Source: UBA57 sp963577725 (lineage in GTDB: Archaea; Thermoproteota; Nitrososphaeria; Nitrososphaerales; UBA57). Taken from it: DNA of 64,000 nucleotides. The notes beneath the pieces were generated by a model. That model made no database searches. It was given only the letters and a program-made list of their open reading frames with translations, and was not told where the DNA came from. Of the stretch, positions 1-8,583 are shown in pieces. Position numbers and translations under genes: made by a program. The stretch covers positions 1 to 64,000 of the forward strand of contig JAKZTE010000010.1 of assembly GCA_047517285.1 (NCBI GenBank). Reading direction: 5' to 3'. Position 1 is the stretch's first letter; every line of letters starts with the position of its first letter.

Positions 1-939
1 CGGCACTCCCCAGTCATTTATCAAATTCTCTCTTGGAACCTCATTACATGGTATTCCCATCCTTCCTGTTTCCTTCCATTCTGGATAAGAGAAGAACCAC
101 CCTTTATCACATTCTCTTAATGCCCACTCTGGATCCCCTTCTCCTGGAGGAGCAAGAAAGGTTCTCCATACTCTCTCAGGCGGATCTGAGTTCAGGTCAT
201 ATCCGTCAATGAATGCTCTTCCTCCTCCCCATGAAGCTGTAGCACCAGTTATTGCAACAACCAGAATATTCTCGTTTTCATAAATTGGGCCTGGATGTGA
301 AGGCGAACCATATTTTCCAATTCCTTCATACATGGGCCAAGAATAGTAATTTCCCTCGACGTTTTTACAAATGTTTTCAATACTGAACGCAGTTTGTCCT
401 GATTTAGAATCAATTGCCTCAATAGAGCAATTCAAAGTGCTTGTAAATAGATTTCCATTAATATATTGTAGACCATGAATGTGTGGAGCTCCTCCTGCAA
501 CTTCAGGCAGCTCTTGTTTCGCTTTATCCCAATTATGTTCATAAATGTTTATCCAATTCATGTTGCCAGAATTTGCTTCGATTGAATATACATTCCTCAT
601 ATTTGACGCAACGAATACTTCTCCATCTACTATTAACGGAGGTGTTATTGCACCTTCAAATGCAATCCCGCCTGGTTGGTATCTTAAAAATTCCGATGCA
701 GGAGGGAATGGATATGTCCACTTCAATTCCAACATGTGTGCATTTTCTGTGTTGATCTGATTCTGCGGTGAGTAGTTCGTTCCAAATGCATCATGATTAA
801 CAAATTCCCAGTTTCTCTTCCATCTTTCTATCTTCTGAATATCGATATTGTTTGTAGCTTCAGTGTCTATATTGTTAAATTGGAATATTGTTGAAATAGA
901 TATTAATAATATTAATATTATAATTTTTGTATTTCTCAT
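1..939 (-). CDS. PQQ-type (quinoprotein) dehydrogenase-like secreted protein, partial
   Basis: The reading frame is open from the ATG at 937-939 to the window edge, so the C-terminus is missing (313 residues visible). It starts with a hydrophobic signal or anchor segment (residues 4-21, rich in Ile and Leu). It then follows the family pattern WEFVNHDAFGTNYSPQNQI, a GGIAFEGAITPPLIVDGEV strand and repeated beta-propeller blades ending in an Asp-x-x-x-Gly type turn. It is clearly a paralogue of the protein encoded at 3344-5602: the same blades, and Cys residues at matching places (LNCSI, ENICKN, LRECDKG, MGIPCNE). The family oxidises alcohols or sugars with PQQ outside the membrane; the substrate is unknown. 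It lies 19 bases downstream of elp3 on the same strand. The catalytic half is outside the window, so activity cannot be judged. Confidence 0.8.
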   Translation of the reverse strand, partial: MRNTKIIILILLISISTIFQFNNIDTEATNNIDIQKIERWKRNWEFVNHDAFGTNYSPQNQINTENAHMLELKWTYPFPPASEFLRYQPGGIAFEGAITPPLIVDGEVFVASNMRNVYSIEANSGNMNWINIYEHNWDKAKQELPEVAGGAPHIHGLQYINGNLFTSTLNCSIEAIDSKSGQTAFSIENICKNVEGNYYSWPMYEGIGKYGSPSHPGPIYENENILVVAITGATASWGGGRAFIDGYDLNSDPPERVWRTFLAPPGEGDPEWALRECDKGWFFSYPEWKETGRMGIPCNEVPRENLINDWGVP

Positions 940-958
940 GATTGCTATCTCTTTGTAA

Positions 959-2563
959 TTATAGTATTTTTGTCATGTATGGACCTTCTAATTCATATCC
1001 AAATCTTTTATAATATTCTCTGGTTCCTACTGCACTTATGACTAGTAATTTTCTTATCGATAACTCTTCTTTCGCCAATCTCTCTGCTTCCTGCATCAAT
1101 TTAGTTCCTGTTCCTTTGTGTTGCCAACTTTTTGTATCTCTTTCTCCAATTGGTACGACCTGTCCATATACGTGCAATTCTCTAATAATTGCTGTATTGC
1201 CTATAACTTCTCTTCTATGAGCTTTGTTTGAAGGAATACGCATTCTTACAAAACCAATTAAAGACTCTGTATTCTTTTCTTCTGCACTGATGAAGTATTC
1301 TTCTCCTTCCGAAGACTCGTAATTTATATTTTTTATCTCTATATCATATTCGTTGATTTCTAACTTTTCTTTTAGTTGCTTCAATCCAATTTCTCTACAT
1401 CTTATACATTTACATTTGTCTCCCCTTTGTTTCATCCTTTCAATTATCAATTCACGGACGTTTCCTTTGCCAGTTCCAGCTTCAATATATTCTTCTGAAA
1501 TCTCTCTCTGTATTCTCATTATTCTGACCCACGGAGGAATTTCTTTCTTTACTCTTGCTAATAGATCTACCACTTCTTCTGTAGTATATGGTTCGAATTT
1601 ATCATCCATATACATCTTATGTAATCCTGTATCTGGAACTACCAACGTAGGATAAATCTTTAACATATCCGGCTTATATTTTTGATCATTAAATAATGTA
1701 ATAAAATCATCAAAATCTTTTTGAAGATTAGATCCGGGAAGCCCTGGCATCATATGCGCAACAATTTTATAACCTGCATCTTTTGATATCTGCAATGATT
1801 CTTCTACATCAAGTAAAGTATGACCTCTGTTCGTTTTTTTGTATATCTCGTCTGATAATGTCTGAATTCCTATTTCTATCCTTGTTACACCGAAATCCAG
1901 AGCCAGATCAATATGTTTCTGTTTACACCAATCTGGTTTTGTTTCTACACTAAGCCCCACATTCTTGACCACTGATTTTTCTGCTATCTCCTTTGCATGA
2001 TTAATATCTCTAGATTTTATTCCATTCAATGTATCATAGCAGGATTTCACAAAACTCTCCTGATATTCGAATGGTAAATTCATAAATGTACCACCAATAA
2101 TCAACAGTTCGACTTTATCAACATAATGCCCAATTTTTCTCAATTGATTGAACCTGCTCTCAATCTGTCTATCAGGTTCATATTCTGCTTCAAGGGCCCT
2201 CATAGTAGCTGGTTCCGTTGGCAAGTAACTTTGCGGCGTCCCCATCTTCTCACCGCCTGGGCAGAAAATACAAACTCCGTGAGGACAATTGTAAGGCTTT
2301 GTCATAACTGCTATTACTGCAATTCCCGACGCGCTCTTAGTTGGCTTTATTTTCAATAATTGTAAATGTTGTTTACGTTTATCTACAGACAGCATATCCA
2401 ATAGTTCCGAGTTGCTTGGAATGTTATTCCTTTGCATGGTTTTTCCAATGCGCCTCTTTATGTCATGTAAACTTGAAATATTTTCTGTCTCTTTTACTCC
2501 TAAATCTTCTGCTAGACTTCTCCATCTCTTCTTTTCATCTTGTCTAGAATTAATCTGAGCCAA
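959..2563 (-). CDS. elp3: tRNA uridine(34) acetyltransferase Elp3
   Basis: Archaeal Elp3 makes carboxymethyl-type modifications on U34 of tRNA, using a radical-SAM domain and a GNAT acetyltransferase domain. The radical-SAM cluster motif is NCPHGVCIFCPGG (Cys93, Cys98, Cys101). The C-terminal acetyl-CoA site is QHKGTG at about 481-486, and the protein ends in the usual YYKRFGYELEGPYM. Its 534 residues match the family. The start is TTG, supported by a GGGGAG Shine-Dalgarno (complement of 2568-2573) four bases upstream; an ATG-only start would cut into the conserved N-terminus. It is the upstream gene of a minus-strand pair with the partial PQQ-type gene and is divergent from the membrane protein at 2637. 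The functional assignment is very secure. Confidence 0.96.
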   Translation of the reverse strand: MAQINSRQDEKKRWRSLAEDLGVKETENISSLHDIKRRIGKTMQRNNIPSNSELLDMLSVDKRKQHLQLLKIKPTKSASGIAVIAVMTKPYNCPHGVCIFCPGGEKMGTPQSYLPTEPATMRALEAEYEPDRQIESRFNQLRKIGHYVDKVELLIIGGTFMNLPFEYQESFVKSCYDTLNGIKSRDINHAKEIAEKSVVKNVGLSVETKPDWCKQKHIDLALDFGVTRIEIGIQTLSDEIYKKTNRGHTLLDVEESLQISKDAGYKIVAHMMPGLPGSNLQKDFDDFITLFNDQKYKPDMLKIYPTLVVPDTGLHKMYMDDKFEPYTTEEVVDLLARVKKEIPPWVRIMRIQREISEEYIEAGTGKGNVRELIIERMKQRGDKCKCIRCREIGLKQLKEKLEINEYDIEIKNINYESSEGEEYFISAEEKNTESLIGFVRMRIPSNKAHRREVIGNTAIIRELHVYGQVVPIGERDTKSWQHKGTGTKLMQEAERLAKEELSIRKLLVISAVGTREYYKRFGYELEGPYMTKIL

Positions 2564-2636
2564 CTATCTCCCCTTAGTATCAGCATCTATATGAATCATT
2601 ATAATACATATTATCTTGTATGCAATAATATTATTC

Positions 2637-3200
2637 GTGAATCGTATATACGGCATAGTATACATATCTCTGTTGATTATTTCTACTATTCTACTATTCT
2701 TTTCTATGATTTCTATAAATCAACTAGAGTCTGATTTGGTGGACTTGAAATATTCTGACGAAAATAATCTTAATTATATGACGAAATTGATAGACGAAAA
2801 TAAAATACTTTCTGATGAATTGAAACACCTGCAAATAAATAACAGCGCTCTTCTTCTCGAACTTGATAACTTGATTCTTGCCCATGACAATGATTTGATT
2901 ACTCAAGCTAATCTAACTATGACTGATTCGTTTAAAAATTATGAAATACAAATTGACGGTAGAACTGTTTCTGTTGTTAATGGCTCTATGACTAATTTTG
3001 GATTACAAGATGCACATGAAATTGAAGTAGAAATTACTTGGTGGATCCTAAACGATTGTGGCTGTGATGCACTTCCAATGCGTACTGAATTAGTTGAGAT
3101 AGATCATGTCCCTTCAAGTTCTGTTTATTTTTTTGAAGAAACGTTCCCCTTTACATTTGAGAAATTCGAATTTCTCGTTATTGGGATTAATTGGAAATAA
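2637..3200 (+). CDS. single-pass membrane protein with coiled coil and extracellular domain
   Basis: I do not recognise a named family. The 187-residue product has one N-terminal membrane helix (YGIVYISLLIISTILLFFSM), then a heptad-like charged stretch of about 50 residues (NQLESDLVDLKYSDENN onward) that looks like a coiled coil. A beta-rich C-terminal domain follows, with TWWILNDCGCDALP, a CxC that could form a disulfide or bind metal. The GTG at 2637 is preferred because TATA-like sequence at 2597-2614 lies about 26 bases upstream, as for a leaderless message. A TTG at 2616 would add seven residues but lies too close to the TATA. The C-terminal part resembles generic archaeal FxLYD-like domains, but this is only an impression. 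It is divergent from elp3 and upstream of a secreted dehydrogenase. Confidence 0.65.
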   Translation: MNRIYGIVYISLLIISTILLFFSMISINQLESDLVDLKYSDENNLNYMTKLIDENKILSDELKHLQINNSALLLELDNLILAHDNDLITQANLTMTDSFKNYEIQIDGRTVSVVNGSMTNFGLQDAHEIEVEITWWILNDCGCDALPMRTELVEIDHVPSSSVYFFEETFPFTFEKFEFLVIGINWK

Positions 3201-3312
3201 TTTTCTAATATTATTAATTAATTCACGATAATTATTATTCTTTGAATGTATATTCATTATACATTGTAAATGCCTGTAAATACGTGCAGATTTTACATAA
3301 ATCTACGATGGC

Positions 3313-3320
3313 TTTATATG
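3313..3320 (+). promoter_or_regulatory. TATA box of the PQQ-type dehydrogenase gene
   Basis: The sequence TTTATATG is centred about 27 bases before the ATG at 3344. This is the spacing expected if transcription begins at or next to the start codon, and no Shine-Dalgarno is seen. It supports choosing ATG 3344 over the longer open frame beginning at 3242, whose first part would not be transcribed from this promoter. Confidence 0.6.
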
Positions 3321-3343
3321 TTTTTTCGTCATTAAACCGGGGC

Positions 3344-5602
3344 ATGACTCGACGTGTTTACGTAAGTATCCTAGTTGCTGCACTATTAATTGCAGCATCT
3401 TTGTTCCTAGCCCCATCGGCTAGTGCACAAAACGTTTCTCCTGCACTTGGTTCAACAAGAGCTGAGAGAAATTGGGAATTCATTAATGCAAATTCCTGGG
3501 GACACAACTTCAATCCACAGTCACAATTAACATCAGAGAATGTACACCTTGCGCAATTGCAATGGATCTTTCCAATCCCTGATGCTGATTCAATAGGTTG
3601 TTCATCTATGACCTTCTGTGGTACTGGTGGTATTGCACCTCCTTTAGTAGTTGACGGCCAGGTTTATTACACAACCAATTATCAAACGATCTTCTCAATC
3701 GATGCGGTTGACGGATCAATGAATTGGTACAGTGAAAGAACTGCAGACGGTGATGACCCAGACATAATTGGTCCATCTGTAGCACAGAATCGTGGACTTA
3801 ACCCTCCAGGTTTACCTGTATACTCATTAGCCGCACACACTCATTCAATGAACTATTGGGAATTGAATGGCAAAGGTATTCTTTGGCTTAACTCATTCGG
3901 TTGCACAATCGTAGGAGTTGATGCTGAAAATGGCGATGAAGTATTCGTATTAAAACAACACTGCAGAAATGTAGAAACAAACTCTGGTTTGTATAATGCA
4001 CAAGGATCACATGCTCCTGTTGTCGACCGCAGCAATAATCAAATTATTGTAGCTGTTGGAGGACACATGGAAGGAAGCTATGGTGGACGAGCATATGTAG
4101 CCGCATATGACTTAGGCGCCTGTTCAAGTTTCCCTTGTGAAATTGACGCAACAGTAGAAGATGATCTTAACTGGCGATTCTTCTATCAACCACCTAACGG
4201 TGAGTTGTTCCCAGACGAATATGCTGCATGGGGTCAGATGTTAGTTGATACATGTGATGTAGGTATGATTGAAGGTTTCGACGCCTGTGATGTTTCTGAA
4301 GATATTTTAAGAAACGATTGGGCTGGTAATCCAGGTACATACAATGAAAATACTGGTATGCCATTCAATGCTGGTGTAAGTAACATCTGGGGACAGATAG
4401 TTATTGATGAAGAAAATGGAAAGATATTCTTTGGAACTGCACAACCAGGTCCTGACTTTAACGCTACCTATACTCGTGGTCCACGTCTATTTGGTTCATC
4501 TGTAATCGCAATCAACTCAAATGATGGCTCATTGGCTTGGTACTTCCAAAGTACTACAAAAGACCTCTGGGACATGGACTGTTCATGGAACACAACAGTA
4601 ATGGACATCGATGGACGAAGAACTGTTATCAAACAATGTAAACAGGGTCACGTTCATGCATTTGATGCAAACACTGGTGAAGTACTCTGGATCACAGAAG
4701 TTCCTGGTGTAAGATTCTCCAAATACTATTGTAATGCAGCTTGTGATAATGGAGGCGGACCAGACAATGGTTTACGCGGTAGAGGTGTATTACACTCTCA
4801 AGCATTAGGCATTGAAGGTCTCAACGAGAACAATGACTGGTTCTTCTTATCGCCACTAGTTGTAGCTGATATGAACAAACCAACACAGAATCACCCATCA
4901 ACAGATGTAATCTGGCAGAATCCAAATGGTTCAGGATGTGCTGAAAACGATATTGCCTTCGATGGTAATAACGTCTATCTATCTTGCAAGAATGAACCTG
5001 CTTACTTCAAAATTCTTCCACAAGAAGCTCGATTCGGTAGTTTCTGGGGAGGTTTCATTGAAAACCACATAGACGACGCTCCATTCCCACCTGAGATGAA
5101 TCACACAGTTACTGCAATTAATGCAAGAACTGGTGCTGTCGAATGGGAATTTAGAGTAACAGAAGTCGCACACCGTGGCGGAATTGTCGCATCCGGTGAT
5201 GTTATCTACTGGAATGGTTTCGATGGTAAACTTCGTGCAGTTTCTGCATCTGATGGAGAACTTCTGACTATATTCAATCTAGGCACAGCATTAGATACTC
5301 AACCTAGTATTGGACAAGATTCTAACGGTAAGACTCTACTCCTACAATCATTTGGAGGAAGAGGTCTAACTAGTCAAAACCCACCATTAAGAGGCTCTGT
5401 TCCTGGAGCTATAATGGCATATGGTCTACCTGACGACTTACCTGAAGGCATAAGCCGAGAAGTGGAAATCCGCGAAGTAATAATCACTGAAGAGGTCGAA
5501 GTAGAAACAATTAGTCCAATTTCATATGTTGCAATTGGATTAGGTGTAATTCTAATCGTCGTCTCTGGTGTACTATTCAGCAGATCTCGTCAAACAGCAT
5601 AG
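3344..5602 (+). CDS. PQQ-type (quinoprotein) dehydrogenase-like protein, secreted and C-terminally membrane anchored
   Basis: An eight-bladed-propeller quinoprotein of the methanol/ethanol dehydrogenase superfamily, expected to oxidise alcohols, aldehydes or sugars outside the cell with PQQ and a metal ion. Visible features of the 752-residue product: a signal peptide ending SASAQ (about residues 1-29); the family N-terminal pattern RNWEFINANSWGHNFNPQSQ; HMEGSYGGRAYVAAYD, which matches the Glu-bearing metal region; STTKDLWDMD, which matches the catalytic Asp region; and a C-terminal membrane helix (ISYVAIGLGVILIVVSGVLF) followed by a basic tail. Where relatives usually have GNP.P, this protein reads GTAQPGP. 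It has many cysteines, unusual for an AT-rich archaeal cytosolic protein but sensible for a disulfide-stabilised surface protein. Start chosen from the TATA box at 3313 and the signal peptide. A strong hairpin follows the stop. Codons look more C-ending than those of neighbours, suggesting high expression. The substrate is unknown. Confidence 0.85.
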   Translation: MTRRVYVSILVAALLIAASLFLAPSASAQNVSPALGSTRAERNWEFINANSWGHNFNPQSQLTSENVHLAQLQWIFPIPDADSIGCSSMTFCGTGGIAPPLVVDGQVYYTTNYQTIFSIDAVDGSMNWYSERTADGDDPDIIGPSVAQNRGLNPPGLPVYSLAAHTHSMNYWELNGKGILWLNSFGCTIVGVDAENGDEVFVLKQHCRNVETNSGLYNAQGSHAPVVDRSNNQIIVAVGGHMEGSYGGRAYVAAYDLGACSSFPCEIDATVEDDLNWRFFYQPPNGELFPDEYAAWGQMLVDTCDVGMIEGFDACDVSEDILRNDWAGNPGTYNENTGMPFNAGVSNIWGQIVIDEENGKIFFGTAQPGPDFNATYTRGPRLFGSSVIAINSNDGSLAWYFQSTTKDLWDMDCSWNTTVMDIDGRRTVIKQCKQGHVHAFDANTGEVLWITEVPGVRFSKYYCNAACDNGGGPDNGLRGRGVLHSQALGIEGLNENNDWFFLSPLVVADMNKPTQNHPSTDVIWQNPNGSGCAENDIAFDGNNVYLSCKNEPAYFKILPQEARFGSFWGGFIENHIDDAPFPPEMNHTVTAINARTGAVEWEFRVTEVAHRGGIVASGDVIYWNGFDGKLRAVSASDGELLTIFNLGTALDTQPSIGQDSNGKTLLLQSFGGRGLTSQNPPLRGSVPGAIMAYGLPDDLPEGISREVEIREVIITEEVEVETISPISYVAIGLGVILIVVSGVLFSRSRQTA

Positions 5603-5609
5603 TAATTTA

Positions 5610-5629
5610 GTTGTCCCTTCGGGGACAAC
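5610..5629 (+). terminator. hairpin terminator with TTCG loop after the PQQ-type gene
   Basis: A perfect 8-bp stem, GTTGTCCC then TTCG then GGGACAAC, lies 7 bases after the stop codon and is followed by a T-run (5633-5641). UUCG loops are exceptionally stable. Archaeal termination usually relies on U-tracts alone, so the hairpin may also protect the 3' end of an abundant mRNA. Confidence 0.75.
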
Positions 5630-5693
5630 CAATATTTTTTTAAATATTTCTTATTCAGTTAAATTTATTATCGTATAGATTCAATAATTCTCA

Positions 5694-5990
5694 ATGAAAA
5701 TACTTGCATTAGGAACCCGCTCATTTGTATCCGGCTTTATGTTGTCTGGAGTTAACGGCGTAGAGGTTTCTAATTCTTCAGACGCCCTGAAAAACATACA
5801 ATCACTCGTTAGCGATAAAGAGATTGGACTAATCCTGATCAGTCATGATATGGCCGAACCTATCTACGACGAAATCACTGATATTCGATCCAAACATCCT
5901 ATTCCACTTATCTATCAAATTCCTACGCCTGGATCCAAAACTGAAGAAGTTGATTATCGCGAATTAATCAAAAAAGTCTTAAAAATGTAA
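5694..5990 (+). CDS. atpF: A-type ATP synthase subunit F
   Basis: This 98-residue protein has the Rossmann-like fold signature of the central-stalk F subunit: MKILALGTRSFVSGFMLSGV at the N-terminus, GLILISHDMAEPIYDEI in the middle and a short basic C-terminal helix (YRELIKKVLKM). F binds subunit D in the rotor stalk. It lies alone, separated from atpE by the opposite-strand mrp gene; its stop codon abuts the stop codon of mrp with no spacer. A TATA-like AAATTTATTA at 5661-5670 sits about 28 bases before the ATG, suggesting its own leaderless promoter. Length and pattern fit the family well. Confidence 0.88.
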   Translation: MKILALGTRSFVSGFMLSGVNGVEVSNSSDALKNIQSLVSDKEIGLILISHDMAEPIYDEITDIRSKHPIPLIYQIPTPGSKTEEVDYRELIKKVLKM

Positions 5991-7184
5991 TCAAACTGGA
6001 GTTAGCTTAAACTTCTTTTTCTGTTCTTCTGATTTATTCCATGCTGGAGAAAGACTTCCACCTGCGCTGCTCACAATTGTCTCGATTGAATTCTTGTCCT
6101 TTTGTTCTTCAATTGTACGCTTGATTTTTTCTATAGTGTTTGATATTTCTTTATTCTGATATTCTTCTATTTTTCCAGCATCGCATAATTCTGCTATATC
6201 TGTCTCAAATGGCAATCTTGCTATTAATTCAGTGCCTAATCTCTCAGCGAATTCCTCACTCCTTGATTCTCCCAGGATGAAATTCTTCTCACCACAATGT
6301 TTGCAATTCAAATACGACATATTCTCAATCAATCCTAATACTGGAATCTTTAACATACCTGCCATATTTGCTGATTTACTTACTATCATTCTTGATAAAT
6401 CCTGCGGTGTACTGACCAAAACTATTCCAGAAAGAGGTAATGATTGGAATACTGTAAGTGGAGCATCACCAGTACCTGGCGGTAAATCAATTAATAAATA
6501 ATCTATATCTCCCCAATCAACATCTGTATATAACTGTCTAATTAAATTATTAATTATTGGCCCTCTCCATATCGTGGGCATTTCTGGATTATCTAACATT
6601 AAGTTAACCGAAATTAATTTAAGTCCGGATTCAGTCTCTGCAGGAATGATTCCGCTCTTTGCTTTAATTAATCTTTTTGTTACACCGAAAATCTTTGCAA
6701 TACTGGGACCTGTGACATCTGCATCAAGAATCCCTACATTATGACCCGATCTCTTTAATTCTGACGCCAACATAGCTGTCATCGATGATTTTCCTACTCC
6801 GCCTTTTCCAGATACAATCGCTATCAAATTCTCATTCTTTTTCTTTTCCAATCTTGAAATAAGTTGATCCTGTGATTGCTGTGGTTGCTGTGTTCCACGA
6901 TTTTTCTGAACTATACCCTTCAATCCATCTAATTCTTCTTTTGTCATGACGGTAGTCTTTACATTAACCTCACTCACTTCTTCAAATTTCATCACTTCAT
7001 TTCTTACGTCTCTTTTTATAGTATCTGCCAATGGACAACCTGCTACAGTTAATGCAATCAATACATCCACTTTACTTTCGTTAATTTTCACATCTTTTAC
7101 CATGTTCAATTCTATTATATTCATGTGAATCTCAGGATCCATCACATTGGTCAATGAATCTCTTATTTGTTTTTCTGATATCAA
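5991..7184 (-). CDS. Mrp/NBP35-family iron-sulfur carrier ATPase with N-terminal MIP18 (DUF59) domain
   Basis: A P-loop scaffold or carrier protein that moves [4Fe-4S] clusters to target proteins. Residues 1-80 form a MIP18-type domain with VMDPEIHMNIIEL and the conserved Cys50 in VAGCPLAD. A Gln-rich linker (about 98-106) follows, then the deviant Walker A SGKGGVGKSS (125-134), DLPPGTGD and the dimer-bridging cluster motif NCKHCG (Cys294, Cys297). The start is TTG; it is needed to keep the conserved MIP18 N-terminus, and no better ATG exists. It is convergent with atpF with zero spacing and divergent from atpE. A second, stand-alone MIP18 protein is encoded at 28613. Confidence 0.93.
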   Translation of the reverse strand: MISEKQIRDSLTNVMDPEIHMNIIELNMVKDVKINESKVDVLIALTVAGCPLADTIKRDVRNEVMKFEEVSEVNVKTTVMTKEELDGLKGIVQKNRGTQQPQQSQDQLISRLEKKKNENLIAIVSGKGGVGKSSMTAMLASELKRSGHNVGILDADVTGPSIAKIFGVTKRLIKAKSGIIPAETESGLKLISVNLMLDNPEMPTIWRGPIINNLIRQLYTDVDWGDIDYLLIDLPPGTGDAPLTVFQSLPLSGIVLVSTPQDLSRMIVSKSANMAGMLKIPVLGLIENMSYLNCKHCGEKNFILGESRSEEFAERLGTELIARLPFETDIAELCDAGKIEEYQNKEISNTIEKIKRTIEEQKDKNSIETIVSSAGGSLSPAWNKSEEQKKKFKLTPV

Positions 7185-7312
7185 GGGCTTCTATCTCTCT
7201 TTGTATTTGCTACTTATTATTGTTATTATGTTCTTCACTTTAAAATTTCGATAATATTAAATTTTTAAATACGTAAATATTTAATTATACATTATTAATA
7301 CAGGTGATAAAA

Positions 7313-7915
7313 ATGAGTAAAAAACTATCAAGCGAAAATATTCTAGACGACGTTTCTAAGGACTTCGAAGACGTTATTGAGTCAATTTTGAAAACTGGCC
7401 TGGAGGAAGCAAATAAAATAATTGAAGAATCTTCAACCAAGTCAAAAAATGAAGAACACGATATTGAATCTCAACAATCTAAAGAATTCGATATAAAATC
7501 TAGGCAAATTATAGGCACTGCCGAAATGGAAAGCCGAAATTCCAATCTTTTACTACTTGAGAAAAATATCAATAAAGTATTCTCTGCTGCGTTAAAGGAA
7601 CTTGCTTCTGACAAAGGGAAAAATTATCCAAAGTCTTTGGAACTTTTCATAAATGAGGGCTTGGATTCTATTGATGAATCTGAAATCTTAATCTCTTGCA
7701 ATAAAAAAGACGCTTCTGTTGTTGGAGGTATTATTGATAAAATTTCCTCAACATCCAAAAAAACCCTTCAACTGTCTGACGAATATTTGACAACTGCAGG
7801 TGGTGTGATTGTTAGCAACACCGACTCTTCCGTAGTTGTTAATAACACAATCGAAGATAGATTGGAAAGAATGAAAGCAGAGTTAAGAACTGTTATTGCT
7901 AATAAATTCAAATAA
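7313..7915 (+). CDS. atpE: A-type ATP synthase subunit E (peripheral stalk)
   Basis: A 200-residue peripheral-stalk subunit. The N-terminal half is charged and helical (NILDDVSKDFEDVIESIL onward), and the C-terminal half has the globular pattern with LERMKAELRTVIANKFK at the end, as in archaeal E subunits. ATG 7313 is chosen because AGGTGA (7302-7307) lies five bases upstream; the GTG at 7304 is inside that ribosome-binding site. It stands between the opposite-strand mrp and ECF-like genes, about 1.3 kb before the A-B-D-K block. The usual partner H is not recognised nearby. Sequence divergence is high in this family, so position and C-terminal pattern carry the assignment. Confidence 0.82.
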   Translation: MSKKLSSENILDDVSKDFEDVIESILKTGLEEANKIIEESSTKSKNEEHDIESQQSKEFDIKSRQIIGTAEMESRNSNLLLLEKNINKVFSAALKELASDKGKNYPKSLELFINEGLDSIDESEILISCNKKDASVVGGIIDKISSTSKKTLQLSDEYLTTAGGVIVSNTDSSVVVNNTIEDRLERMKAELRTVIANKFK

Positions 7916-7916
7916 T

Positions 7917-8522
7917 TTATTCAAATATCCAAGTTTTATTTATCGCTGATTTTACTGCCTTAGTTATCCAGTAAGCAATAGGCATTGAATACATGATTGT
8001 CGTTGAATTAAATATTGCAATTAGCCCCAATGTAGTTGGCATTACTTCCATTGGTATTGAAAAGCCTATTGGAGGCGGCATTGGCAACGCAATGAAGTTT
8101 ACTGCCGTCATGATTGCTGTTCTAAATATCATGGGCGACGCTATAATAATCAGCATATTGAACGATAAAATATTATTTTTTGTATTATCTGTATCTTGAA
8201 CAAACTTTCTCCTTTTTATTAAAACAACTCCTGCATACGATCCAAATATCGCAATCAAATTATATATCGGACCTGAAATTAATTGCCCAGGAAAAAATAC
8301 TAGAAGCGAAATAAGATTGATTATTCCTGATATTATTGCTGTAGTGGGCCCAAATAAGAACAAACATATGTACAAAGGAATTTCCCATATTGTATAAAAT
8401 AGGAATGGCGCATATGGCGCTGGTATCGCTAATGGTAGAAATGGCGGATGTAATACTAACGCAATCGAAGAAAATAAAATTGACGCAGTTAATAACCTTC
8501 TATCTAGTAATGGTTTTGACAA
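7917..8522 (-). CDS. ECF-transporter S-component-like membrane protein
   Basis: This 201-residue protein has five or six hydrophobic helices (for example LLTASILFSSIALVLHPPFL and TTAIISGIINLISLLVFF). A Gly/Pro-rich loop and the conserved-looking PPIGFSIPMEVMP lie before the last helices. Size and topology fit substrate-binding S components of energy-coupling factor vitamin transporters. No ATPase or T component is next to it, as is usual for group II systems that share a module encoded elsewhere. The substrate cannot be inferred. The start is TTG, about 25 bases after TATA-like TATTTATTAAT (minus strand, near 8550). It is convergent with atpE with one base between stops. It could instead be an unrelated small transporter. 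Confidence 0.5.
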   Translation of the reverse strand: MSKPLLDRRLLTASILFSSIALVLHPPFLPLAIPAPYAPFLFYTIWEIPLYICLFLFGPTTAIISGIINLISLLVFFPGQLISGPIYNLIAIFGSYAGVVLIKRRKFVQDTDNTKNNILSFNMLIIIASPMIFRTAIMTAVNFIALPMPPPIGFSIPMEVMPTTLGLIAIFNSTTIMYSMPIAYWITKAVKSAINKTWIFE

Positions 8523-8583
8523 TCTCTTTTTTTCTATAATCTATTATTAATAAATATTTTGTTATAACAAAAAAATTTGTTAT

